This document shows, in pieces, positions 9,259 through 17,484 of a stretch of DNA of 64,000 nt (position 1 is the stretch's first letter; every line of letters begins with the position of its first letter). The translations under genes were made by a program, and so were the position numbers. The notes under the pieces were generated by a model, which did not search any database, was not told where the DNA came from, and worked only from the letters and a program-made list of their open reading frames with translations. Source of the stretch: Saprospiraceae bacterium (lineage in GTDB: Bacteria; Bacteroidota; Bacteroidia; Chitinophagales; Saprospiraceae); the NCBI GenBank assembly GCA_019638455.1, contig JAHBTU010000003.1, positions 620,001 to 684,000 on the forward strand, written 5' to 3'.

Positions 9259-10203
9259 ATGAGCATTCGAGACCAGCTTTGGAAAACTATCTTTGAGGAC
9301 TTTTTCCAAGACTCCATGTATTTTTTCTTTCCCCAAAATGCCGACGAGATTGATTTCTCCCATGCACCTGAATTTTTGGACAAAGAATTGGCCCGAATCT
9401 TTCCGCGCACCCAGCAAAAAGGCCGGGTAGTGGACAAGTTGGTGAAAATCAGACTCAAGAATGGGCGATACAACTGGTTGTTGATTCATATCGAGGTACA
9501 GGGGTATCACGACCCCGATTTCCCCAAGCGAATGTATCAGGCATACTATCGAATCTCTGAGCGGTACGACAGGCAAGTAGCGGCTCTGGCTGTGCTCACC
9601 GATGAAAACGAGCGCTTTTTACCCGATGCTTACGAGCGTGGCATTTGGGGAACCCGTTTGCGCTACGAATATCCGATTTACAAAGTGTCTGCTCATCCAC
9701 CAGAAGAGTACGAAGGCAGTCTCAATCCGTTTGCTATTGTGATGGAGGCCGCCTATTATGGCCTCCAAAAACATAGGCTTGATGATGAAGGTAAAATGAA
9801 AATCAAATTGTCGCTGGTCAAAAAACTGCTGCAAAAAGGATTTGAAAAAGAGAAAATTCGCAAGTTGCTTGATTTCATTGATGGCTATGTAAATTTTGAA
9901 AACATGGAAAACCACGATAAATTTGCACACGAAATAGATAAACACTACAAATCAGTGCCAACCATGACTATCGAACAAATCGTCACGAAGCATTACAAAC
10001 AATTGGCCCGAAAACAAGGCCGCGAGGAGGGAATAGCCGAAGGTCGCGCGGAAGGTCGCGCGGAGGGAATAGCCGAGGTGACCGCAAAGCACATTGAAAA
10101 GCTTCTAGTCAAAGGCTTCGCCACGAACCAGATAGCAGAACTTCTGGAGATTCCACTGGAAACAGTAGAGGCTATTCAAAAAAAGTTGGCCAACACCAAT
10201 TGA
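9259..10203 (+). CDS. Rpn-family PD-(D/E)XK nuclease / transposase-like protein
   Basis: The product is 314 aa and is divergent from the large secreted gene at 9037. The N-terminal ~150 residues resemble the Rpn/YhgA-like nuclease fold: VVDKLVKIRL supplies the acidic residue of beta-strand 2 and WLLIHIEVQGY the E-x-Q element. This family includes recombination-promoting nucleases and is often annotated as putative transposase. The central part is helical (KKLLQKGFEKEKIRKLL). A low-complexity stretch of GIAEGRAE repeats (about residues 255-275) follows, then a short HTH-like tail (GFATNQIAELLEIPLETV). No inverted repeats or partner genes are seen, so it looks like a stand-alone gene. Cellular role unknown. 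Confidence 0.8.
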   Translation: MSIRDQLWKTIFEDFFQDSMYFFFPQNADEIDFSHAPEFLDKELARIFPRTQQKGRVVDKLVKIRLKNGRYNWLLIHIEVQGYHDPDFPKRMYQAYYRISERYDRQVAALAVLTDENERFLPDAYERGIWGTRLRYEYPIYKVSAHPPEEYEGSLNPFAIVMEAAYYGLQKHRLDDEGKMKIKLSLVKKLLQKGFEKEKIRKLLDFIDGYVNFENMENHDKFAHEIDKHYKSVPTMTIEQIVTKHYKQLARKQGREEGIAEGRAEGRAEGIAEVTAKHIEKLLVKGFATNQIAELLEIPLETVEAIQKKLANTN

Positions 10204-10213
10204 ACTAAAGTCC

Positions 10214-10642
10214 CTATTCGGCGCAATTCTCCAGCAGCATCCGCACCTCATCCAGTCGGTAAGGCTCGTTCGCGTTCCCCCATGCAGTATTGACGTAGTT
10301 CAGGATGTTTGTGATGTGTATTTCTGAGAGTTTTGTTGCGCCGGGCATCGTTTCGGCATAGATTTTCCCATTCACGACAATCGTGTCCTGTAAGCCATAC
10401 CGCAACACACACGGCAGCTTCTCTCGATTTAGTCTCAGGTAGTCAGCGCCAGCCAAAGGAGGGATGAGCGCCCCCAATCCTTCACCTGAGTCCATGTGGC
10501 AATTCGCGCAGTTGGCCTTATACAGGCGTTCCCCTTCGCGGTATGGATGGTTTTCGCAAGAAACAAGAGTGAAAGTGCCAAGAAAAAGAAGTGTGGCAAG
10601 CAATTGCCTGAATACCATAGTCTTAGAGTCTGCTTTCGTCAT
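10214..10642 (-). CDS. c-type cytochrome lipoprotein
   Basis: The product is 142 aa. It has a lipoprotein signal (LVSC, lipid Cys29 counting from the ATG at 10642) and one haem-binding CANCH motif (C45, C48, H49). A likely axial Met sits in YAETMPG near residue 99. The size and layout fit a single-haem class I cytochrome c anchored in an envelope membrane. It begins 10 bp after the SCO-family gene and is probably co-transcribed with it, which suggests a role in electron transfer or oxidase biogenesis (inference). ATG at 10618 is an alternative start that still keeps the signal peptide. Confidence 0.88.
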   Translation of the reverse strand: MTKADSKTMVFRQLLATLLFLGTFTLVSCENHPYREGERLYKANCANCHMDSGEGLGALIPPLAGADYLRLNREKLPCVLRYGLQDTIVVNGKIYAETMPGATKLSEIHITNILNYVNTAWGNANEPYRLDEVRMLLENCAE

Positions 10643-10652
10643 CTAATCGGGC

Positions 10653-11279
10653 TTACTGCCGAAATTGCTCTTCCAACAGCAAATCAATGTCTTTCATGAA
10701 GCGGTCCACGTCTTTGGCATCGGTGCCATCGCAGAAAGACCTCACACGGCGTTTTTTGTCCACCAAAATCAAGCGCCCAGAGTGGTCAAACCCACCCGGT
10801 GCGTCAGGGTTTTCGGTAGCTACGCTGAAATAATCGTCGGCTATGCCATAAATCGCATCTTTCTCGCCCGTCACCAAATGCCACCTCTGGGTCTCGATGC
10901 CAAGTTTTTCAGCGTGTCGGCGCAGTGCTGCCACCGTGTCGTTTTTGGTGTCAATGGAATGGGAGAGCAGCACGACACGGGTATCGTCCTTATATTTTTC
11001 GTAAATACGCAGACCGTTTTTCTTGACCCTCGGACAAATCGTGGGGCAATGAATAAAAAAGAAATCCACCACATACACTTTGTCGTCGAACGTGGCATTT
11101 GTCACCAACTGGCTGTCTTGGTCAATAAAAGCAAAGTCTGGAATCTCTCGGTAAATCGTATCGCCAGCGGGCGAGATATCGCGTTCGCCCAAGATGGGCA
11201 ACACTCGCTTTTCGGGCGCTTGGAAACAAGCCGTCAAGCCTCCGAGCAAAACAAAAAAGACGAAGCAAACATTTTTCAT
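10653..11279 (-). CDS. SCO1/SenC family copper chaperone or thiol-redox lipoprotein
   Basis: The product is 208 aa with a lipobox LTAC (Cys18) and a thioredoxin-like fold. The copper and redox motif CPTIC (C78, C82) and the distal His166 (GGFDHSGRL) match the three metal ligands of SCO proteins. These deliver copper to the Cu-A site of cytochrome oxidase or keep its cysteines reduced. It is the first gene of a two-gene unit with the cytochrome c at 10214. No oxidase subunit is next to it. A copper-transporting ATPase occurs far away in the window (59443) and could act in the same pathway, but nothing links them directly. Confidence 0.9.
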   Translation of the reverse strand: MKNVCFVFFVLLGGLTACFQAPEKRVLPILGERDISPAGDTIYREIPDFAFIDQDSQLVTNATFDDKVYVVDFFFIHCPTICPRVKKNGLRIYEKYKDDTRVVLLSHSIDTKNDTVAALRRHAEKLGIETQRWHLVTGEKDAIYGIADDYFSVATENPDAPGGFDHSGRLILVDKKRRVRSFCDGTDAKDVDRFMKDIDLLLEEQFRQ

Positions 11280-11412
11280 AACTCAAAACAAACTGAACTT
11301 AGTCGTAGAGGGGGCAAAGATGAGGAATCTACCCAAACGTGCCAATCGGATAAGGGTTTGGCTATGAGAAAATGCGAATCGCCACGGATTGGGTTAAGAT
11401 GCTGAAAACGTG

Positions 11413-11549
11413 CGCCATTCGAGGATGCCTCATAAGTGATGTTTGTTTGACAGGATTGACAAGATTCGCGCTCTTTTTCGGGTAAAAAAAAGTGTAAATC
11501 TTGTTAATCCTGTCGAAATTTAAACTTGTGAGACAGCCTCGAATGGGCG
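11413..11549. repeat. Long imperfect palindrome sharing the MITE core
   Basis: CGCCATTCGAGG near 11413 pairs with CCTCGAATGGGCG near 11549. TTGACAGGATTGACAAGATT pairs with AATCTTGTTAATCCTGTCGA further in. The inner arm resembles the core of the MITEs at 4398, 12995 and 36761, but the ends differ and no target duplication was seen. It lies just 3' of the gene that ends at 11568. Confidence 0.7.
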
Positions 11550-11567
11550 GTGGAGAAACTAAACTGG

Positions 11568-12599
11568 TCAGTCTGTTTCGGGCATTCTGAACATCATGGG
11601 CACGTCTTCCCGCCCTTCCACCTGCAAGAAAAACGTCTCCAAATAATCAATAGCCGCCTGAGAGGCCGACCTTGACAGGTGCTTGGTGCGGCAGAGCGAG
11701 TAGAAGTCCTCTTTGGCGCTCCGCACGATTTTTATCGCTCGCTTCAAGTGGTCAGGGCTGATGCCGTTGGCCATCATGAAGCGGTCGCGCACGGTTTTCA
11801 GGCCGGTGTCGGAAGCGGGGCTGGAGTATGGAGCGCTCACAAGGCCGGAAAAGTCGAAATCGTAGGGAACTACCAGAATTTTGCCCGATTCGGGCGACTT
11901 GATGAGCCGCACGTTGCGCTGCATGGCAATATCCCAATCCGTGTTGCCTATCATGTACTGAAAAACGGAGACCAAAGCCGCCTGATTCATAATCAGGCTA
12001 TCGGGCGAAGTGCCGTATTGCTCCACAAGCTCGCCCTTCATGCGAGCAGCGGTCTCTTCTTCGTCCTCCAGCAGTATGGCGAGCATTTTCCGCGATTGTT
12101 CCACGTGCATGTCTCTTAAAGTGAGCCGAACCAGCCGCGCGCGAACGCTGGCAGAGGTGAGGTGCTCGAACATACGATAGGCGATATACTCTTTCACGAC
12201 CAACTCTTCGCCGAGGCTGTTGTTGTAGGCCGGCAGCACCAGTTTTATCTCGTTCAGGGTGTCGAACCCTTGGCTCGTCAGGTCTTTTTTCTTGAATTTT
12301 ATTTTCAGTGGCGGTATGTCGGCTATTTTGCGGCGAAACTTGCCGCGCGGCTTCACCTCCACTTTATACACCTTTCCATCGTCGGTGGTCAGTGTGGCGG
12401 GGAGGTACTGGTCCTTCTTGCGATTTTCGAGCAGTGTGGTGAGGTCCAACTCAAGGGTCATTTTGGCCCCTTCGGTCTTTGTCAGATGCTCAAAAACCGA
12501 CTTGGGGGCTGCCGTTTTCTGGCCGCCGCTTGCGAACGGAAGGAAAAGAAGTAGAAGGCTGATGAGGATGCCGGTAGTGGAATGTTGTTTCGTTTTCAT
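11568..12599 (-). CDS. Exported CotH-like protein
   Basis: The product is 343 aa from MKTKQHSTTG, which gives a clean signal peptide ending near FASGG. An ATG 22 codons upstream would bury that signal, so it was not used. The body has features reminiscent of CotH-type kinase-fold proteins: a VEVKPRGKFRR segment, an ELVVKEYIAYRMFE helix, QRNVRLIK, and VVPYDFDFSGL where CotH proteins have a PYDFD motif. CotH kinases phosphorylate spore-coat proteins, but distant secreted relatives have no known target. Family assignment is moderate and activity is not shown. It stands alone, with a palindromic repeat 3' of it. Confidence 0.55.
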   Translation of the reverse strand: MKTKQHSTTGILISLLLLFLPFASGGQKTAAPKSVFEHLTKTEGAKMTLELDLTTLLENRKKDQYLPATLTTDDGKVYKVEVKPRGKFRRKIADIPPLKIKFKKKDLTSQGFDTLNEIKLVLPAYNNSLGEELVVKEYIAYRMFEHLTSASVRARLVRLTLRDMHVEQSRKMLAILLEDEEETAARMKGELVEQYGTSPDSLIMNQAALVSVFQYMIGNTDWDIAMQRNVRLIKSPESGKILVVPYDFDFSGLVSAPYSSPASDTGLKTVRDRFMMANGISPDHLKRAIKIVRSAKEDFYSLCRTKHLSRSASQAAIDYLETFFLQVEGREDVPMMFRMPETD

Positions 12600-12994
12600 C
12601 GTACCAGAATTTAATTCTGAAAAATAGAGGCGAATGTGTTTGGATGTGCTTGTTTTTGTTTGCAAGATATGACATTACAAAAATACAAACAATTTTATTT
12701 GGAAAAAAATCTCCAAACAGGTCTAAATCAGAATTATTGTAAAGTTAACATCCTTTTGGCGGGTCGGGTGAAGCAAACGCGAGGCGTTTCAAATGTCCCA
12801 AAAAAAGCAAAAATTTGGTTGGAGGCTTTGTTCTCGCCATACCTTTCTCTTGGGGCAGACTTGGGGTTCGTGATTCAGACCCAAAATTCTTGGCCAACGT
12901 TGCAAACATTTGCCCCAAATTGTCATTCCCCAACAATGCGGCTAAGGTAGGCGTTCTAAAATTGCCCGGCTGTCGTTATTTTTTAAAAAAAATC
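12600..12994. other. AT-rich intergenic region
   Basis: It lies between the divergent genes at 12599 (minus) and 13183 (plus). It should hold the promoter of the CotH-like gene. No conserved reading frame or RNA was recognised. It ends in an A-rich run that forms the left target duplication of MITE copy B. Confidence 0.5.
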
Positions 12995-13167
12995 GTAAAA
13001 ACTTAGGCAGGACAGCAGACATTGAATTTTTGACAGGATTTACACGATTTACAGGATAGATGGAGTGGCTTCGCCGCCGAGAATCCTGTAAATCGTGTAA
13101 ATCCTGTCAAAAACCTATAAGCCTGTCAACCGAGTCTTAGCACGCTTGGGGCTGCCTAAGTTTTTAC
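12995..13167 (+). mobile_element. MITE-like element, copy B
   Basis: The 173-bp element has perfect 16-bp terminal inverted repeats (GTAAAAACTTAGGCAG and CTGCCTAAGTTTTTAC). It is flanked by the 8-bp direct repeat AAAAAATC (12987-12994 and 13168-13175). The interior hairpin is the same as in copy A. It ends 15 bp before the ATG of the M43 protease gene, so that gene's leader is almost entirely the element. Confidence 0.9.
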
Positions 13168-13182
13168 AAAAAATCAAGCGCG

Positions 13183-14769
13183 ATGAAAAAGTTGTTCTTC
13201 CTTTTGCTCTTGTTTGAAGGTCTCGCTTTTTCGCTCCCCGCACAAGTCGAGAATGGCGCTTGCGGCACTTCGACGGCTGACCAAGCAGCGTACACCGAGC
13301 GCCTGCTGGCAAACATTGCTGCTGTCAATGCAGGGCAAGTGGCGGAGCGCGGAGCGGTGCAATACGTCCCTTTGTGCTTCCATCTGGTGGGCGATGCGAG
13401 TGGGGGGGGCAAAGCAAGGGAGCGGGATATTCTCAACCAGTTGTGCGTGCTCAATCAGGCATTCGAGCCAATGGAAATGCGGTTTTACTTAAGGCCGCAC
13501 CCCACTTATGGGTTGTTTGATTATTCCATCAACAATGAAAACGTGTACAACAACCAGAGCAACAGCCTTTTGATGCAAAATCGGCGGCACACGACCGCTC
13601 TAAATATCTACGTCGTGAACCAAGCGGGCACCGGGCCCGGCAATGGCACCACTTTGGCCTACTATAGCCCCTCGAACGATTGGATTGTGAGCCGCCGAGA
13701 CCAAATCAACGGCCTCAATTCCAACGGCACGTTGCCCCACGAAGTCGGCCATTTTTTCTCTTTGCGCCACACATTTTATGGATGGGAAGAATACAGCGAC
13801 GAGCCTGCTCGTTCGCCCTGCTTCAGACCAGACGCTCCGGGCTGGCCTATTGCGCCAGCCATCGCTCCTTACAAACCCGGCGGAGGCCCCATCTTCACGG
13901 AGCATCAGGATGGCTCCAATTGCACGACCGCTGCCGACCTATTGTGCGACACGCCTCCCGATTACAATTTTGGTTTTTGCCAGAATGGCTGCTCCAATTA
14001 CAACGGCGGTGCCAGAGACCCCAAAGGCGAGCTGGTGAACCCAATGGAAAACAACTACATGGGGTACTTCAGCAATTGCAACTACGAGTTCACTCCGCAG
14101 CAGCAGGCTGTCATCTTGGCCGACCGCCAATCGGCCACGCGCAATTATCTCAACAACTCTTTCGCGCCTGCTGCCTTGCAAATCAACACCCCGGAAGACT
14201 TGCTGCTCGACCCGCCCAATGGTGCCACCACGACCTTCTCCAACCAAGTGCGGCTGGAATGGCGGCCTGTGGCTGGCGCTACTTATTATTTGCTGGAAGT
14301 GGATAGGGTGGCTACTTACAACACGAGCGCCTTCCAAAGCTTTGTGGTGGCCACCAACTCCAAAATAGTGACTGGCTTGGAGGGCAATCGCCAGTACTTT
14401 TGGAGGGTGCGCCCTTTCAACGAGTATGTGACCTGCGCCGCCACGCGCCAACGCAATTTCAGAACCTCGACCATCGAGGGTGAGATAGAAACAGATTCCT
14501 TGATGGCCGTGAAAATCGTTCCCAACCCGGCATCTGTGGGTGGGGCAGTGGGCATCTACGTCAATGCTCCCGATGCCGCCTTCGAGGCCGATATCAGGGT
14601 GTTCGATGCGATGGGCCGCCAAGTGCGCGTGCTCAATGGGGTAGGTTTTCCCAAAGGAGAGTCCACCCTCGAACTGCCTGTGGAGGGTTTGGGCAACGGC
14701 CTGTACTTTGTCGCCATCGAAAATGCCGAAATGCGCATTGTCCGGCGCCTGTTCTTGGCGAGGCATTAG
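13183..14769 (+). CDS. Secreted M43-family zinc metalloprotease with T9SS sorting domain
   Basis: The product is 528 aa with signal peptide MKKLFFLLLLFEGLAFSLPA. The zinc site is HEVGHFFSLRH (residues 186-196), giving His186, Glu187, His190 and His196. It follows the HExxHxxGxxH metzincin pattern except that Ser193 replaces the usual Gly. A Cys-rich catalytic domain of the pappalysin/cytophagalysin type follows (TAADLLCDTPPDY, NPMENNYMGY with the Met-turn). A fibronectin-like segment precedes a C-terminal T9SS type A sorting domain (KIVPNPASVG, IRVFDAMGRQV, LGNGLYFVAIE). It is likely secreted or surface-bound and degrades proteins. The leader is occupied by a MITE. Confidence 0.93.
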   Translation: MKKLFFLLLLFEGLAFSLPAQVENGACGTSTADQAAYTERLLANIAAVNAGQVAERGAVQYVPLCFHLVGDASGGGKARERDILNQLCVLNQAFEPMEMRFYLRPHPTYGLFDYSINNENVYNNQSNSLLMQNRRHTTALNIYVVNQAGTGPGNGTTLAYYSPSNDWIVSRRDQINGLNSNGTLPHEVGHFFSLRHTFYGWEEYSDEPARSPCFRPDAPGWPIAPAIAPYKPGGGPIFTEHQDGSNCTTAADLLCDTPPDYNFGFCQNGCSNYNGGARDPKGELVNPMENNYMGYFSNCNYEFTPQQQAVILADRQSATRNYLNNSFAPAALQINTPEDLLLDPPNGATTTFSNQVRLEWRPVAGATYYLLEVDRVATYNTSAFQSFVVATNSKIVTGLEGNRQYFWRVRPFNEYVTCAATRQRNFRTSTIEGEIETDSLMAVKIVPNPASVGGAVGIYVNAPDAAFEADIRVFDAMGRQVRVLNGVGFPKGESTLELPVEGLGNGLYFVAIENAEMRIVRRLFLARH

Positions 14770-14804
14770 GGCCGACAGTGGTGGGCGGTGTCAGCGAGTG
14801 TTTT

Positions 14805-16640
14805 TCAGAAATCTTTTCGATTGTTCGCGCGGTTGGTATCCGCCGTCCATTCGTCGGGGTCAATGCTGACGGACTTGATGCTCGTGGCGGGTTTTTCCAA
14901 ACGAATCTCATAGGTGTCCACCGAAAAATTCCAAGGCGGGTGTTTGATGACGCCGCTGTTGTCGGGGAAATTTTTGGTGCCGTACTGCAAATCCAAGGGG
15001 ACATAATGGCGCTCGGAATTGTCATCGCGGTAAGTGACCAACACCTCGACGGGCATGGGCAGGCTGCCGTGATTTTTCAATATCAGCTTGCACGACGAAG
15101 GGCCGTCGGCCACAGGTGTCTCCACTCCATAGTCAATCGTTCTGACGGCTTTTATCCAGCCTGCGTAGTACCAATCGAGTTCCATGCCGGAGGCGCGTTC
15201 CATCGTGCGCATGAAATCGGTGCCGGAGGGGTGTTTGAAATGCCAGTCGGCGTGGTAGCGCAACATTCCGTTTCTGAACGTTTCGTCGCCCACGATGTAT
15301 CGCAACTGCCACAGAAAAGCCTCGCCTTTGGGGTAGGCGTTGAACCCATACCAATCAAAGTTTTGATACGAATAGGCGTGCGTGGCCACGGGGTCGGCGA
15401 TTTTATTGCCCATCTGCGCCACTTGTTTGAGCGCGGAGCGGCGTGTTTGGGCGGCCTTTTTCGGCTCGGCGTTTCCGAGTATGTCGGAGGTGGCATAGCT
15501 GGTGAAGCCCTCATCCAGCCAAGGCTCCGCGTTTTCGTTGTTGCCCATCATGCCGTAGTACCAGTTGTGCATCCATTCGTGTAGCGCGGTGGGGGTCACG
15601 TCGGTGTCGGAGCCATTGTGTTCGATGAGGGTGAGCATGGGGTATTCCATAGCCCACTGGCCGCCTTCCGCAAAGGTGAATTGGGGGTAGAGGTACTTGC
15701 CAAAGTTTGCCTCGATGTAGGGCAGTTGTTCCACCGCGAATTTTTTCAGGGCTTTGTAAGCCTGCGCGACTGCTGGCGATGGCTGGTAGATAAAGTGGAG
15801 CATCAACCCGTCCCGCGCCTTCACTTTTTCATGGACATATTCGGGGTCGGCAGACCAAGCGAAGTCGTGCACATGGTCTGCCTCGAATTTCCAGACGTTC
15901 ACCAAGCCGTAGTTCGGCGCGGGCTTTGCGCCTTCGTCTTCGTAGCCGAAACCTATGATGTTGGCATTTTGCAAAACGCCAGTGGCGGCCACGAGATATT
16001 TTTTGGGCAAAGTGATATTGACTTTGAATGACCCGTATTCGCCGTAGAACTCCTGCCCGACGTGCGGGTCGGCGTGCCAGCCATGGCGGTCATAGACGCA
16101 GATTTTGGGGTACCATTGCGTGAAGGAATAGGCCACGCCCGACGAATTGTCGCGCCCGCCACGCCCCACCACAATAGGCACCTGACCTTGCCAAGCGATG
16201 TCGAACACGGCGTAGTCATTGGGCGACAGCGGGCGATTGAGCGTCACTTCCATAATCGTTTCGTTCACCCTGTACGAAACGGCGTTGCCATTCTGATGCA
16301 CGAGGAAGATGTCTTGTTTGCCCATTTCTTCCGGCTTCATCTCGATGTATTGGCGGCTCGTTTCGGCATCCTGAAGCCGTTTTACCCATTGAGCGTTGGC
16401 GCTGTTTGGCTGAAAAGCATTCCAGTAGAGGTGGAAAAAAACGCGGCGCAGCGTATCGGGGGAGTTGTTGAAATACTTTAGTTTTTCCCGGCCCTGCACG
16501 GCGTGCGTCTGGTCGTCGAGGCGAATATCAATCTGATATTCGACCCGCTGTTGCCAATATCCGGCAGGCACTTGGGCCGAGAGGCTCGCCAGTTGAGCGA
16601 ATAAAAAAACAATGGGGAACAAAAAACGACAGCGTCTCAT
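14805..16640 (-). CDS. M1-family metallopeptidase (aminopeptidase N-like)
   Basis: The product is 611 aa from MRRCRFLFPIVFLFAQLASL, a signal peptide; a GTG two codons upstream is an alternative. The gluzincin site is HEWMH followed by 18 residues and Glu in PWLDEGF, which matches HExxH-x18-E of family M1. WAMEYP stands where many M1 exopeptidases have GAMEN and is the expected substrate-binding strand. These enzymes remove N-terminal residues from peptides. Here the protein is probably periplasmic or exported and could finish peptides released by the convergent M43 protease (inference). The two genes end only about 35 bp apart. Confidence 0.92.
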   Translation of the reverse strand: MRRCRFLFPIVFLFAQLASLSAQVPAGYWQQRVEYQIDIRLDDQTHAVQGREKLKYFNNSPDTLRRVFFHLYWNAFQPNSANAQWVKRLQDAETSRQYIEMKPEEMGKQDIFLVHQNGNAVSYRVNETIMEVTLNRPLSPNDYAVFDIAWQGQVPIVVGRGGRDNSSGVAYSFTQWYPKICVYDRHGWHADPHVGQEFYGEYGSFKVNITLPKKYLVAATGVLQNANIIGFGYEDEGAKPAPNYGLVNVWKFEADHVHDFAWSADPEYVHEKVKARDGLMLHFIYQPSPAVAQAYKALKKFAVEQLPYIEANFGKYLYPQFTFAEGGQWAMEYPMLTLIEHNGSDTDVTPTALHEWMHNWYYGMMGNNENAEPWLDEGFTSYATSDILGNAEPKKAAQTRRSALKQVAQMGNKIADPVATHAYSYQNFDWYGFNAYPKGEAFLWQLRYIVGDETFRNGMLRYHADWHFKHPSGTDFMRTMERASGMELDWYYAGWIKAVRTIDYGVETPVADGPSSCKLILKNHGSLPMPVEVLVTYRDDNSERHYVPLDLQYGTKNFPDNSGVIKHPPWNFSVDTYEIRLEKPATSIKSVSIDPDEWTADTNRANNRKDF

Positions 16641-16709
16641 AGTCACTTTTTTGGGGCAAACCTACACGGAAACCCCCATCTGGGCAAAGTCGTTTTGAAA
16701 AACCGCTTT

Positions 16710-17279
16710 TTATTGGCAACCGACACAGCGGTGCACGTTCAGCCCGTAGGTCGGCGTGGGTGGCAAGACGATGATGATATAAAGCCCATTGTCGGTGGGC
16801 TGGGCTTCCACGGTGTAGGCGATGCCGCGCTCGTTGTCGTAATTGAACCAAGCATTGTCGGGAGCCATGCCAAAGCTTTTTCTAAATGACAGGCACAGGG
16901 GAAAATTATCGCTGGTGAACAGCTCTACCTTGTGCTCACCCGACTTTTGCAGCAGGAACAGGCTGGCCATGTTGCCGGCTTGCACCGCAACGCGGTAGAT
17001 GCCTTCTCCCAACACAAAAATTCTCCGGTTGACGTTGGCCGGGTCGGCGCTGACCAGCACGGCATCGGTGAACTGTTCGTTGCACCAGTTGCTTGCATGG
17101 TCGTTGTGCGTGATAGGGGGTGCCTTGCTGAATTGAAAAGTGGCGGCGGCGGCATGGGCTTTTGCCTGTTCGGGCTTTTGATTGGCCTGCGGCGATGTGC
17201 CGCAGCCATTCCCAACCCATAGAGCGATTTGAAAAGCCAGCCAATATGTTAGCGAGGTGTTTCGCGTCGTATTCATCAT
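16710..17279 (-). CDS. Small exported protein of unknown function
   Basis: The product is 189 aa from the first of two adjacent ATGs (MMNTTRNTSL). An upstream ATG at 17324 would add an unlikely leader. The N-terminus is hydrophobic and reaches a Cys (WVGNGCG), so it may be a lipoprotein, although the lipobox is poor. The body is predicted beta-rich (RIFVLGEGIYRVAVQAG, GLYIIIVLPPTP) and ends in a CVGC pair. No family was recognised. It lies 69 bp upstream of the M1 peptidase start on the same strand and could be co-transcribed with it. Confidence 0.65.
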   Translation of the reverse strand: MMNTTRNTSLTYWLAFQIALWVGNGCGTSPQANQKPEQAKAHAAAATFQFSKAPPITHNDHASNWCNEQFTDAVLVSADPANVNRRIFVLGEGIYRVAVQAGNMASLFLLQKSGEHKVELFTSDNFPLCLSFRKSFGMAPDNAWFNYDNERGIAYTVEAQPTDNGLYIIIVLPPTPTYGLNVHRCVGCQ

Positions 17280-17349
17280 GATGTTGCAGGTATGTATGTG
17301 TTTGCAAAGAAAAGGCAGCGGCAAGAAAGTGATGAATCAAGAAGGGGGG

Positions 17350-17451
17350 GCACAAGCTTGAGTTTCGACAGGATTGACAAGATTGCAGGTTTCGGCCAAA
17401 GAAGGTGCAAGTCCTGCAAATCTTGTCAATCCTGTCGAAACTCACTTGTGC
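17350..17451. repeat. Long palindrome sharing the MITE core
   Basis: GCACAAG...GAGTTTCGACAGGATTGACAAG at the left pairs with CTTGTCAATCCTGTCGAAACTC...CTTGTGC at the right, leaving a short loop. The ends differ from the 173-bp MITEs and no target duplication was seen. It sits 33 bp 3' of the TonB-dependent receptor gene and could fold as a strong hairpin in that transcript. Confidence 0.75.
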
Positions 17452-17484
17452 GAAATGTTTCGTGGGGGCATTTCAGGGTCTCTT

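Noticed and set aside
13939..14766. Minus-strand frame of 275 aa
   Set aside because: Antisense to the M43 protease gene, with no recognisable domain.
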